Positions 1 to 12,200 of a stretch of DNA of 64,000 bases are shown piece by piece. The position numbers and the translations under genes are program-made. The stretch is from Sipunculus nudus. Its lineage: Eukaryota > Annelida > Sipuncula > Golfingiida > Sipunculidae. How positions within the stretch are numbered: the first letter of the stretch is position 1; each line of letters starts with the position of its first letter. Under the pieces are notes generated by a model. The model worked only from the letters and a program-made list of their open reading frames with translations, was not told the origin of the DNA and did no database searches. The DNA is taken from assembly GCA_026874595.1 (NCBI GenBank), contig CM049309.1, positions 99,001 to 163,000 of the forward strand, in the 5' to 3' direction.

Positions 1-200
1 GGGAATATGCTTTGTAAGGAACCATTTTATTGACTGAAACATGCCCTGTAAGTAACTATTTTAAGTAACTGTATTATTGGTTCGATAATGCACTGTAAAT
101 AACTGTTTTTGATGGGAACATGCTTTGTAAGGAACCATTTTATTGACTGGAACATGCTCTGTAAATAACTATTTTATCAGTTGGAATATGCCCTGTAACC
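1..200. repeat. Imperfect short tandem repeat
   Basis: Five to six diverged copies of a roughly 33-48 bp unit built around GGAACATGCTCTGTAA and AACTATTTTAT are seen. It probably continues to the left of the window. No coding signal is visible. Confidence 0.7.
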
Positions 201-489
201 ATGGATGTTGGTTCAGTTCTTTTAAGGACATGGATGCCTATTCGTAGATCAGCTTTATTTCCCAAAACAAAAATATGATAATACTACAAGAGAAACTACT
301 TTGGACCAAGCAGGATTTATAAATTGTTATCAATAGCTCACACCAACTCTTCTCAAAGTGACCTTCATTCAGATGTATAACTTTATGTGAATGTGTGCCT
401 GTACTAGTTGGAGATGTATTTAACATATCTCTGGTACTATTACATAAACAAAGAATTCCGTTTTTTTTTTCTTTTTGCTGATGCTTCAG

Positions 490-661
490 GTAACATTGTG
501 GTTAACAGCTGGTGTTTCACAAATGAAAAGGCTGAACAATGGGGAGAAAATACAGGAGAAAGATACTTATTTTTGGCCACTGTTTCCCCATGTACTGAGG
601 CACAATCTTTTTATGTGGATGATGCCATGATTGGCCTACCATGTATGGTGATCCACCAATG
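490..661 (+). CDS. Candidate internal exon, beta-sandwich-like secreted or extracellular domain
   Basis: The 172-base stretch is preceded by a long pyrimidine tract ending in CTTCAG (489) and followed by GTAAAC (662), so it has the look of a metazoan exon. Its open frame runs through SWCFTNEKAEQW and ends near SFYVDDAMIG. The pattern of aromatic, two cysteines and a closing FYVDD strand resembles the last strands of carbohydrate-binding or galactose-binding-like beta-sandwich domains; that is an inference from pattern only. No flanking exons are visible within the next kilobases, because a dispersed repeat and then a large transposon follow. It could be a solitary exon of a host gene lying mostly left of the window, or a relic. 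Confidence 0.35.
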
Positions 662-949
662 GTAAACACACATTTTTTGCTAAAACTGCTGCGTCCCCAC
701 TCAGCTGTTACGTGATAGCTAAATGATTATACAGAAATTAAAAGCTACAATCAAGATGTATTGATTAACCTTAGGAATACTTTATGTCAACATCATCATG
801 CTCAAGCTGCAACAGCACTGAGAATACTGCAACAAACCTTTTAAATTACTTTTGGAACTAACAGATCTGTTACAAAACTTAAAAACAAAAATTCATTTAA
901 ATAAAAAGTTAATAAAATAAACTTCATTGAACCTTTTTATTTGTTAGCC

Positions 950-1125
950 TGAAAATACAGTGAAACCTGTCTGAAAGACCACCTGTCTATAAAGATTACC
1001 CTTCAATGAACAAAAAGCAATCCGAACAGTTAAAACTAACCTGTCTCATAAGACCATCTGTAAATTAAGACCACTTGAGACCAGTTCCACATGTTGTCTT
1101 ATTACACAGGTTTCTCAGTATATGA
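950..1125. repeat. Dispersed repeat with GTGAAACCTGTCT / AAGACCACCTGTCT motifs
   Basis: Short internal repeats of CTGTCT(N)AAGACCA are spaced through about 175 bp. I recognise this type of sequence from dispersed repeats of bivalve genomes. The class (MITE or SINE tail) cannot be decided here. The DNA between 662 and 950 is AT-rich and holds nothing recognisable. Confidence 0.5.
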
Positions 1126-1449
1126 TGAACATGTTAAAATCTCTTAGCTAACTAACAACAAGTGACCCATGGGTCATGTCGCTCAGCTGACAGGGAAGAG
1201 ATTCGCTAAAGGAAATTTTATCATCAGAATGGTAGTATATACCCATTCAACATAAGCATCAAACAGATTAACCAACAGGCCAAGATTTAGTCTTTATTTA
1301 TATATCTCAAAAATAGAGAAAAAATGTGTTAACTTTAAAAACTAGAATACGGGTAGCCGACAAGTGACCACGTGTATCCGCCGAAATCAGAGTGGAACGG
1401 TTGAAGTGAGGCATGGATTGAGTGGCAAGGGGAAATAGAGCGAGGTATG

Positions 1450-2350
1450 TTGCATATTAGCATGGATGTCTGCAGCCTAAATGTGTATGAAGGTTGTACC
1501 ACAAATCCAGAAAGGTGTCCAAGTTGTATACATATGCAAAATTTTAGGCAGAAAAGTCAAACCACTACATGTATATGAGTGATTTTAGCCAACGGCAGAC
1601 AAACAGACAGATGCTGTGCAAAAATGGTTGCAGGTGGTCCCTCCAGTTTTGTGTATGATAAAGACCTATGTGAGATCTATACACATGCAAAATTTTGGCC
1701 CAATTGTTTAAACGGTTCCCGAGATATGAGCTCGGATGTCTGCAGCATAAACTGGAATGTAAGTGGCGCCACCTGTCATAAAATCAAGAAAGCTATCCGG
1801 GATGTATAAAACTGCAAAATTTTAGGCAGATATGTCAAACCACTGCCGAGATATGAGTGACATTATCCCATGGCAGAAAACAGACAGACGCTGTGCAAAA
1901 ATGGTTGCAGGTGGCACCACCAGTTTTGCGTATGATAAAGAGCTATGTGATATCTATACACATGCAAAATTTTGGCCCAATCGGTCAAACGGTTCCTGAG
2001 ATAAGAGCTTGGATGTGATCAGCTTGAACGTGAATGTAGGTGGTGCCATCTGTCATAAAATCAAGAAAGCTATCCTGGATGTATATGCATGCCGAATTTC
2101 AGGTGAATTAGTCAATTCACTGCAGAGATATGAGTGATTTTAACCCAAAGCAGATGAACAGATGGACACTGTGCAAACATGGTTACAGGTGGCGCCACCA
2201 TTTTTGTGTATGTTATAAAGCAATCCAAGGGCTACATTTGTATAAATTTTATTTCCTGATTGGTCAATCGGTTCCCGAGATATGAGGGTTTATGTGTGGA
2301 AACAGACGCACAAATGGACGCTGGATAGAGCGGAAAGGTCAGAGGTCAAC
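1450..2350 (+). repeat. ~274-bp monomer array inside copy A
   Basis: The phrase GCCACCTGTCATAAAATC recurs about 274 bp apart (near 1770 and, with one change, near 2044). Each monomer also carries ATATGAG plus a CAGACAAACAGACAGA-like tract. Short open frames here are by-products of the repeat. Confidence 0.7.
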
Positions 2351-2399
2351 AAATTGGTTAGGCACTAGTTCACATGTGACTAGATAATTGGTGTAAGTT

Positions 2400-5160
2400 T
2401 CGGAAAAATCGGTTCATTTTTCTCAGAGGAGCTCTCTGGAAACAAACGTGGTGGGAGCGGAGGAACCCGGTCAAAAACAGTATCTGCAAAACTTCGTTTT
2501 GGAGGATACAAAAATGCAGGTGGCTCAACCAGTCTGCAGAAACTAATAAAAACACTTAATGGTCAATGTCCATGCAAAGAATCATGGTGATCTCCGCATT
2601 AGTTGTTCAGATACTTCAGCTTTTGTAGCAAATTGTTCATTATTCTGATGGATACTTCGGAGTCCTATAGCTTGAAGGATATGGGTAACAGAGACCTAAT
2701 TTCAAGTTTCCACAGGCACTCTTCATGGGCCTCCTTGCATGACATGAATGAAGTTTCTAGGTCCAGTTGTTGCAATTTGTACCCTGTTGACAGATAACCA
2801 CATCTTTAAAGGTCTCAAAAAAAGAGAAAAAAAAATTCGTAAAAATTTGAAAAAATAAAGGTGGCGCACCCAGTCTGCAAAAACTGATGGAACAGCTCAT
2901 GATCAATATGTATGCCGAAAATCATGACCATCAGTGTTGTAGTTATTGAGATATTGAAGATTTTGTATGAAATTTTTGACTACTCTGTGGGGTACTTTGG
3001 GGCCCCATAGCTCAAAGGATATGGGTAACAGAGACCTAATTTCTGGTTTCCATGGAGACTTTTCATAGGTCTCTCAGTGTGTAAAGAATGAAGATTCTAG
3101 GTGCAGTTGTTACGATTTGTGCCACGCTAACAGATGACAGCATCCTTAAAGGTCTCAAAAATAGAGGGAAAAATCGTAAAAAAAACCCCGAACAAATACA
3201 GGTTGTGCCACCAGTCTGCAAGAACTGATGAAACACCTCTTGATCAATATGTATGCCAAAAATCATGACCATCAGTGATGTAGTTATTGAGATATTGAAG
3301 TTTTTCCATGAAATATTTAACTTTTCTGGGGGATACTTTGGGGCCCCATAGCTGGAAGGATATGGGTAACAGAGACCTAATTTCTGGTTTCCATGGAGAC
3401 TTTTCATAGGTCTCTCAGGGTGTAAAGAATGAAGATTCTAGGTGCAGTCGTTACGATTTATGCAACGTTAACATGTGACAGCATCCTTAAAGGTCTCAAA
3501 AATAGAGGAAGAAATCGTAAAAAAATCATACAGTATAGGTGGCGCCACCAGTCTGCAGGAACTGATGGAAAATCTAATGATCAATATGTATGCCGAAAAT
3601 CATGACCATCAGTGATGTAGTTATTGAGATATTGAAGTTTTTGTATGAAATTTTTGACTACTCTGGGGGGGTACTTTGGGGCCCCATAGCTCGAAGGATA
3701 TGGGTAACAGAGACCTTATTTCTGGTTTCCAAGGATATTTTTCACGGACCTCTCTGTGTGTCAAGAATTAAGATTCTAGGTCCAGTCTTTACGATTTGTG
3801 CCTTGTTAACAGATGTTCACATTTTGAAAGGTCTCAAAAATAGAGAAAAAAATTCATAAAAAATCCAACGATACAGGTGGCACCACCAGTCTGCAGGAAG
3901 TGATGACACATCTCATGATCAATAGTTATGCCACAAATCATGATCATCAGTCAAGTAGTTAATGAGATATTGAAGTTTTTGTATGAAATTTTTTACTTTT
4001 CTTTGGGGTACTATGTGGCCCCATAGCTCAAAGAATATGGGTAACAGAGATCTAAATTCTGGTTTCCATGGAGACTTTCCATAGGTCTCTCAGTGTGTCA
4101 AGAATGAAGATTCTAGGTCCAGTCATTACAATTTGTGCCACGTTAACAGATGACAGCATCCTTAAAGGTCTCAAAAATAGAGGAAAAAATCGTGAAAAAT
4201 CGAACAATACAGGTGGCGCCACCAGTCTGCAGGAACTGATGGAACATCTCATAATCAATATGTATGCCAAAAATCATGACCATCAGTGATGTAGTTTATT
4301 GAGATATTGAAGTTTTTGTATGAAATTTTTTACTACTCTGGGGGGGGGTACTTTGGGGCCCCATAGCTCGAAAGATATGGTTAACAGAGACCTAATTTCT
4401 GGTTTCCAAGGATATTTTTCACGGACCTCTCAGTGTGTCAAGAATTAAGATTCTAGGTCCAGTCTTTATGATTTGTGCCTTGTTAACAGATGTTCACATT
4501 TTAAAAGGTCTCAAAAATAGAGAAAAAAATTCGTAAAAAATTGAACGATATAGGTGGCGCCACCAGTCTGCAGGAAGTGATGTAATATCTCATGATCAAT
4601 ATGTATGCCAAAAATCATGACCATCAGTCAAGTATTTAATGAGATATTGAAGTTTTTGCATGAAATATTTGACTTTTCTTGGGGATACTTTGGGCCCCCA
4701 TAGCTGGAAGGATATGGGTAACAGAGACCTAATTTCTGGTTTCCATGGAGACTTTTTATAGGTCTCTCAGTGTGTCGAGAATGAAGATTCTAGGTCCGGT
4801 CGTTACGATTTGTGCCTTGTTAACAGATGTTCACATTTTTAAAGGTATCAAAAATAGAGAAAAAAATTCGTAAAAAATTGAAAAATACCTGGTGGCACCA
4901 CCAGTCCTCAGGAATTGATGGAACATCTCATGATCAATATGTATGCCAAAAATCATGACCATCAGTCAAGTAGTTAATGAGATATTGAAGTTTTTGTATT
5001 AAATTTTTGACTTTTCTGGGGGGTACTTTGGGGCCCCATAGCTCAAAGGATATGGGTAACAGAGACCTAATTTCTGGTTTCCAAGGAGATTTTTCATTGA
5101 CCTCTCAGAATGTAAAGTTACAAGATTCTAAGTCCAGCGGTTACGATTTGTGCCAGGTTA
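2400..5160 (+). repeat. ~338-bp tandem monomer array inside copy A
   Basis: GGTGGCGCCACC or a near variant recurs near 2862, 3202, 3538, 3876, 4213, 4552 and 4892, giving spacings of 336-340 bp. Each monomer also contains ATCATGACCATCAGT, GATATGGGTAACAGAGACC and GATTCTAGGTCCAGT. Because 338 is not a multiple of three, the 60-115-residue open frames that recur in each monomer change phase from unit to unit and are not genes. Confidence 0.9.
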
Positions 5161-5515
5161 ACGGACGGACAGACGGACGACGGACAAAGAGTGATCGCTA
5201 TAGCTCAGCATGACTAAAAGTCAGCTGAGCTAAAAATAATACAATTTCTTTCTGAACAATGGAGAATTAGAAATAAAATCAGTTTCACAGATATTTTATA
5301 TGGGCCTATCACAAAATTAAATTCTTTTGACCATATATATTTCAAGTGTAAAATGGCATTTTCTCACAAAACCACAATGCCATCCAGTGAAATGTGGAAA
5401 GGAATAGTCAACAAAGAAAATGAGACTAATCAAAAGTCAATCTAGAAGTGAAAATGTGTGTGACTGAAGTGCTTAAGGAGAACAGAGAGAATGTTATAAA
5501 TAAACATGTTCCTAC

Positions 5516-6674
5516 CTTTTAACCAAATAAAAGGTCAATCCAGAGGTGAAGCTGTGAAGCCACATGTTCCCCTTCAAGAATTTCTCTGCACTGCCCAGAA
5601 ATCTGTAGGACTGAAGCACCATGCAGGAATACCAGGGTCTGGCAGATCTTCACGGATAGAGGTGAAAATGGTGGGATCGGAGAAGACATCTGGTGTCCAC
5701 TCCTGTAGGCGCTGCATGTTTGATGGATACTCATTTGGTACCCATTTTGACCTCACGTGGGCACACAGAACTGATTTGTAGTCCTTCAAGCTTTGTACAC
5801 ATAATAAGTGATATCGGAAAGCACATCAGATGTGGTGCGGAATGTGCATAGAATCACCGCTAAACACTGGCTGCAATGGTGACGGAATGTCAAATGTCAA
5901 ATCAAGTTGATGGTCACCTTTGTTGAGTCTGAATTTGAATTTTGTGAGATCTCGGTAACCTCCTTTTGGCTGCTGAAAATTGCTGACCCACGGTATAACA
6001 GGGTGATGGTTTAGGTCCCCCATTCTCCTGCCTGCCAATCTATTAAGCACCATGAGGTAATCAAAATTAGTAATTCTACCTTCTGACCATTCCTGGACAA
6101 CTGTACAAAGATATGTAAGGTCCCTGGCTTCAATGTCATGAGTAGAAGTCATTTTGCTACTCTGACTAAGTGCATGTGTGTCATCTTGATCCTGATGAGT
6201 TGTGTCTTCATGAAGAGTACGCAATTTTTTTGTTTAATCCAGTGCTATTGGCCTTTGAGTATGCAAATTGTTACTCTCTCCTTGCAGTGGTGTTTTTTAT
6301 AAGCTCCCTGATGAGTGATGTAAATTCAACTGAGTCCACAATTTTTTTATCAATATATAAATCTTTTAAACTGAGTGACTGTACTTGGACACCTTTCCTG
6401 TGACAGTAGCCCACGTCCTGTAAAGATTGATATAAGATGAACAAAGGTTTGGCATAAGAGAGTAAATGTTACACAGTCATGAACAGTATGCTGAACAAAT
6501 TCTTTCACAATAAAGAAGTTCTTGGTTGATTTTATAATAACTACTGGTTGTGGTAAATTTGGATGATTTGTTTGTTCTCTGGCCATGATATGTTTGAATT
6601 CACCCCTGTCAAGGTCTAAAATTGGGCAGTGGTATAAACTTGACATCATTTCCATCAAGTACCTCTCCTCTTTC
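5516..6674 (-). pseudogene. WDR81: WDR81-like exon (pseudokinase-like N-terminal part plus BEACH domain), broken
   Basis: WDR81 is an endosomal BEACH/WD40 protein that works with WDR91 to control PI3P-dependent endosome maturation. Reading down the minus strand, FVQHTVHDCVTF and LSLKDLYID resemble the N-terminal region. NFDYLMVLNRLAGRR, HHPVIPWV, SDPTIFTSI and HLWIDLLFG are BEACH-domain signatures closest, from memory, to WDR81. A good acceptor (pyrimidine tract, CTTCAG) precedes 6674 and a GTAGGA donor follows 5516, so it kept an exon shape rather than being a processed copy. Breaks: a frameshift near 6465, a stop at 6271-6273, a 2-bp loss with a stop at 5826-5828, a stop at 5786-5788, 1-bp losses near 5780 and 5585, an in-frame loss of about five residues after WTPD, and a stop at 5519-5521. 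No WD40 exons are visible nearby. Sequencing error could explain indels but not all the stops. Confidence 0.75.
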
Positions 6675-6825
6675 TGAAGAGAACAAAAACAAATTGTTCT
6701 AATTAAATTGGTATATATCTGAAATTTTATAATAGTATGTCATGATCTAGATGGTTCAGATCTAGATGTAGAGTATCAAATACATTTTTGCCCATGTTAA
6801 AGAAACTAAAACAAAATTATTTTAA

Positions 6826-6906
6826 TAAGCTCTTCCGCACTGGAAATCAAACTGAGGCTTGTGTTACAGTGAGAACATACGCTTCCACTTGCTCAACAAG
6901 CTAAAG
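6826..6906 (-). repeat. Possible tRNA-derived SINE head
   Basis: On the minus strand GAGCAAGTGGAAGCG resembles a Pol III A box and GTTTGATTTCC resembles a B box, with spacing near that of a tRNA. It does not fold as a full tRNA by eye. Confidence 0.35.
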
Positions 6907-6908
6907 GA

Positions 6909-6963
6909 ATTGCCAATACTTTGTTCCTGTAACCCTTTATTCCAGGAACAAAGTATTGGCAAT
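6909..6963. other. Perfect 21-bp inverted repeat with 13-nt loop
   Basis: ATTGCCAATACTTTGTTCCTG (6909-6929) is exactly reversed at 6943-6963 around a 13-nt loop. The flanks do not pair. It may be a MITE relic or a transcribed hairpin. Confidence 0.9.
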
Positions 6964-7728
6964 GAACTGGAGTAGAGGTTAAGGAAACAGGGAGACTAGG
7001 GGAAATAATAATGTATCCATACAAAGATAAGGAAATCCAAACTACCAGTACAGTTAATTTACTCTGTATGATTTGTATAGTCAACAAAAGTATCATGATA
7101 TGTTTTGTTTTGTGAGACAATTTATCATTACAGCTCATAATTTATCATTACCTCTGTGGCAGGGGAAACTTGTGATTCATTTGTTTTTAAATGATAGGTC
7201 AATAGAATGTTGGTGGCACTGTCTGTTGATTGAGGCTCATGAAGACAGCCTTACAAAAAGGATGATGTGTAATTATAAAGGATAGGTCACAGGGTTGTAA
7301 ATTTAAAATTTTTTTTTTAACACATTCACTGCCAAGCCCATGTTAACCCCCAGTGCCAGGGCCATACACATGGACCCCAGCAGCCCCGGAAGCTGCAGTG
7401 GTACCAAGACTAGGTGCTAATTACCTGATAAGAAGGTGTGACTTCGGATAACACAGGGGCAATAAAACTTAGGGGAGGTGTGAAGTTGGGCAATGAGCCA
7501 AATGACCACGATAATAGTCAAAGCATGGCCACGGAGGACTGGTCACATAGCGTCTACCTTGACACCAGCATAAAGCTAACAACTGATTCAAATAAACATC
7601 TATATTTATTGTAAATGATGAACTAAATGAAAATGTGTATGTCAGCGCGAATGCTGAATTGGGAAGAGTCAAATGACTGAGAGGCACTGACAAATATAGG
7701 CCTATATACATTTATGTAATGTTACCAT
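6964..7728. other. Intergenic, nothing recognised
   Basis: This is AT-rich DNA plus a GC-richer patch near 7325-7480. No open frame with a recognisable domain and no clear repeat ends were seen. Confidence 0.5.
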
Positions 7729-8050
7729 TGTAGTGGTGTTCTTATTCCAACTGATAATGAACTCCAGCATCGGTTTATTGATGTTTTATTCGCCCCGGCT
7801 CGAGAACCAACTGACTAACATGTCCATGAAATCTTGGGACATTAACTACGCGCATGCGCACTAGCTATAACAATAAACAAAAGAACATGTAACATTTTAA
7901 GCCGCTGTTAACCCTGCTCGACCAGTTTCGATGAATACAGTCCTACCACTACCCTGCCGGTAGATGTCGCCATCAGCACAACAGGAAATAATATACCGGT
8001 TTACATGTTAATACTGCTAGAGTCACAAGATGTCGCCACAAATTATTACA
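7729..8050 (-). repeat. 3' LTR of the Gypsy element
   Basis: 322 bp, TG...CA. It differs from 18523-18844 by about 11 substitutions and three small indels by eye. It contains AATAAA on the sense (minus) strand and a GCGCATGCGC palindrome. Confidence 0.92.
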
Positions 8051-8064
8051 ATCTCCCCCCCTTA
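8051..8064 (-). other. Polypurine tract of the Gypsy element
   Basis: The minus strand reads AAGGGGGGGAGAT immediately before the TG of the 3' LTR, the expected plus-strand primer for reverse transcription. Confidence 0.8.
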
Positions 8065-9240
8065 AAAGGATGAAAGATTTATAAACATCAACTAAACCAC
8101 TAATTATTAAGAGTAAATATCACAACATATATAGGTCTACCAATTTTCAGCGGACAAGTGGTCCCTTTATCCTCGGTAGACATACACAACATCCCAATCC
8201 CCACCAACCATATGGTGAACCATTTTAACAGGTTATGAGCCTAACTATGCTTCCTCAAATGTCGCGAGAGACATCAATATCTGTTCCATATTACAATACA
8301 TTACATTAAACATATTAGAAAATTACTCTCATACCCCACCAGCTATGGTGTCTAGCATAATTTAACAGGAATTGAACCTACTATACACATACCCCACCTA
8401 CTACACAGGTGTACCAACAAACCACTCTCTAATGTTACATAACGTTAGGGTTTAATACGAGGCATATACCGTAAATATCCTCACAGTTTAATAATAACAT
8501 CTGTAATATACGAGTTCTATAAGAACAAGGCTCACTAATAGAAAACCCCCCCTAAACTTTGAAAGGTAGCCAATGAATATTCACTATACAGACATTATAA
8601 TAGGAATAACCAGAAATCTATTTGTACATGGTACTAAGTAGTAACTAAGTAACGTAAGCTCCACTGATTGCCTGATACAATTATTTACTTTACACGAACA
8701 CACAAAACAGGCACTTTTTGGGACAACTTACACATTACAGTGCCAATACTAGAGCAATACTTGATTTAGAAATTTCTGGTGAGATCACCGTACCAGCTTG
8801 ATGTTCCTCTAAAAGAATACACTTTAAGTAGACACTAACATATTTCGTTAATTCAAACAGGATAACTGATCATAAACAAGTAGATAGCTCAACATCACAC
8901 TAGCATAATGATTAATCTGTTTTCCATACATTCAGAATAATACACATAGCATAATATCACTTCCTCAACGTGGTATGTGTCTGGTATCACAATAATACTC
9001 GCTACCTGATTGTTACATAGTGCAATCATAATACAGTGTGCAATCATAATACACAATGCAAAACAGTATATTAAACACAGCATACAAACAGTCCAACTGA
9101 TAAGACATATATCACAGAAGGAATACAGAGTCCACCTGATAATACATCAGTCCTCATGGATTGATAAGGTCCATCAGTCGATAAGGCATCAGGTATCACA
9201 GAGTTCATACATGTGTACATATATAAGGATTCACAATAGT
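8065..9240 (-). other. Non-coding 3' region of the Gypsy element
   Basis: About 1.2 kb lies between the end of pol and the PPT. No env-like frame, membrane segment or other domain is visible. A few short imperfect repeats (near 9020-9055 and 9100-9190) occur. Confidence 0.6.
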
Positions 9241-12200
9241 CTAAGATCCATGCTCGGGCTTGAGCTGATCCGCATGCTTCACTAATATCTCTGGTCCAAC
9301 TTGGACGCCGAAATTTAATGCATTAAAACGTTTCACTACAGGATAAGGTCCGTCCCAGCGAAATGCCAATTTCGCAGTAAATCCCTTTGAAGCATACGAC
9401 TGATGATGTGTCTTTACATACACGTGATCTCCAACTTTAATATTAACTTGCCTTCGACGTTTGTCATAATGGTATTTCCGGGTTGCGCGTTTGTCTCTCA
9501 GTCGTTCCAACACATTACTGTCTTTCTCCTCATGGTCCTTGATGAGTTTCAGTATCCATTCCATATTAGTGTCACCGGATGGAATTAATGGGCCCCACAT
9601 GAACATCCGAAGAAAACACACCGGTCTGAGGATACTGTAACTGACGACCAAACAGAACCAAAGCAGGAGATTCCCAGTGGAACAATTTTCAACTGAGTTC
9701 AAAGCAAAACGGAATTCCGACAGATGAACGTCCCAAGTTCTCTGATCATCCTGAACATAACTAGACAACATGGACTTCAGATCTCTGTTAGCCCTCTCCA
9801 CCCAATTAGTCTGAGGATGTTACGTAGTAGAATGGATAAGACGTACACCCCATCTCTGACAAACAGCCTTCAAATACTTAGATGTAAATTGACTACCTTG
9901 ACCAGAAAGTAATTTCTGTGGTGGACCATATCCAGTGAATATCTCTCTGACCAAAATCATAGCAATAGCTTTGCCTGTTGCTCTTCTCAAGAGAAATAGT
10001 TCAATCCACTTAGAAAAATGATCTCGCCAGACTAAGATATACTGGTGACCACCATAAGATCTAGGCAAAGGACCTACTAAGTCTACAGCTGTGAATTCCC
10101 ACGGCCTAGTGGACTCAGTACTTTGCATAAAACCCTGAGGTTTATGATAAGAGGGTTTAACCTTCTTACATACTGAACAAGAGTCAACATACCTTTTCAC
10201 ATCATTATTCAATCCGTCCCAAGTAAAATAAGACTGAATTCTCTTTCTAGTCTTAAAACTACCCATGTGACCTGCTGTGGGCAAATCATGAAATGCACTG
10301 ATAACCCGCAGTTTCACAGCAGATGGAATCCAAATCTTATATCCGTCACGGGTCTGACGATAAAGAATACATGACAACTGACACTGACTCGCTAATTTCT
10401 CAGTTTTCTTATCAAGGTCTCTCTCACCCTGTAAATATCTTATAACTAAACCTATCACAGGATCTTGTTTTTGCATTTGTAGGAGTTCTTGATTATTAGG
10501 TAAGGAACTGGGAATATTCCTAAACTCCATAGTGGGTATAGCATCTTGATAAGAATCGGGCGCCTGAGAATTGTTACATATGGAACAGACAAAATCCAAT
10601 TCACTAGCTAATGTGGGATCAATATTTACACATATATCATGATACCAACGGTCACATTGATCACACTGGACCAAATCTATTACATCTCCTGCAGGTTTAA
10701 TACAATCAGGGGATTCACATTTACTGTGATTCTGAGTTTGATCTAAGACAATTCCAACTGGCATACTAGAATGAAATCTGGTATCACGCGACAAAGTATC
10801 AGGAACAACATGAAATTTTCCTGGTCGATACCGAACCTCAAAATTGAATTCTTGAATTCGAAGAACCCAACAATACAGTCTACCATTTAATTCTTTCTGA
10901 TTCTTGAATAGCCATGAAAGTGCCTGATGATCAGAAATCACTGTTGTAAATTTACCTTCAATAAATGGTCTCCATTTTTCCATACTCCAAACTACTGCTA
11001 AGATTTCTCTTTCAGTTGTGCTATACCGTCTTTCAACATGAGTCAAAGTTCTACTAGCAAAGCCAATAGTTCTTAATTGTCCATTATGATATTGATTTAA
11101 AGAAGATCCAATTCCGACACCACTAGCATCAGTGTGTATTTCAAATTTATCACCATTTGGATCAGGAAATGATAAACAGAGGGGTGAACCTAATACATCT
11201 TTCAACTGATTAAAGGCCTGTTCACATTCTTTTGTCCATTTCCAATCTACATCTTTCCTCCGAAGATTATTGAGAGGTTCTGCTAAAGTAGAATATTTAG
11301 GGATGTATTTGGAATACCAACCACACATGCCTAAAAATCTTTCCAGTTCTTTTTTGTTTTGAGGAGCAAGGAATTCTTTAATGGCTTTAACCTTTTCTTG
11401 GTTTGTAGAAATACCTTTACCAGATATGCAATGACCTGAATATATTAATTCTCTTTGGAAAAATGTACTTTTCTTTGGATTTATTGTTAATCCTGCTAGT
11501 CTGATTTTTTCAAGAACTTCTTTCAAGTCACTGATATGTTTTTCTACATCAGATGAATAAATGACAATATCGTCCAGATAAACAGAACAATTCCGGCCAA
11601 GACAATCTTTCAGAACTTTTTCTACTAATCTCTGAAATATGGCAGGTCCATTGACTAATCCGAAGGCGAGTACTTAAATTGATATAAATTCTGTCCCGTT
11701 GAGAATGCTGTAATTTCTCTATGTTCAGGTTTCAATTTCACTTGCCAGTATCCAGATTTCATGTCAAGAGTGGAAAATATGGTAGCTCCATGTAAAGAAG
11801 TCAGTATTTTATCAATAGTAGGCAATGGGTAAGCATCAATTTTAGTAACCGCATTTACTCTCCGGAAATCAATACAAAGTCTGTAATCAATACCTCCTGG
11901 TTTAGGAACCATTACAACAGGACTTCTCCAGGTGATTTAGATTCTTCAATAATACCATCTTTTAACATTTGAGGAATTAGCTCATCAGCAGCTTTTTGTT
12001 TTGCAGGGGATAATCTATATGGACGTTGTTTGATTGGTTCAGTTCCTTCTTTTACTATAATTTCATGTTCAACTAAATCAGTCCAACCAGGTTTTTCTGT
12101 AATAACATCCGAAAATTCTTCAAATATAGATTGCATGTATTCTGAAACCCCATCCACTCTATTTGAATTTTCCAAATTTTCATCAATTTTTTCAAGTTCT

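Larger units (their letters stand above)
1155..5236 (+). mobile_element. HINE/Helitron-like non-autonomous element, copy A
   Basis: The left end is AACAAGTGACCCATGGGTCA followed by GCTCAGCTGA. The right end is a GGAC-type microsatellite (5161-5185) and a hairpin (5203-5230; outer stem GCTCAG/CTGAGC, inner stem TGACT/AGTCA), then TAAAA. The left GCTCAGCTGA is the inverse of the right TCAGCTGAGC. Inside are first about three ~274-bp monomers, then at least seven ~338-bp monomers. There is no transposase. Known analogues are HINE elements and the bivalve pearl elements, which have tandem cores, a microsatellite and a 3' hairpin. Assignment to that class is inference. Confidence 0.75.

Noticed and set aside
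3063-5213. Recurrent 60-115-residue frames with shared phrases such as MKILGPV and NMYAKNHDHQ
   Set aside because: They fall in 338-bp monomers whose length is not a multiple of three, change frame between units, and overlap frames on the other strand.
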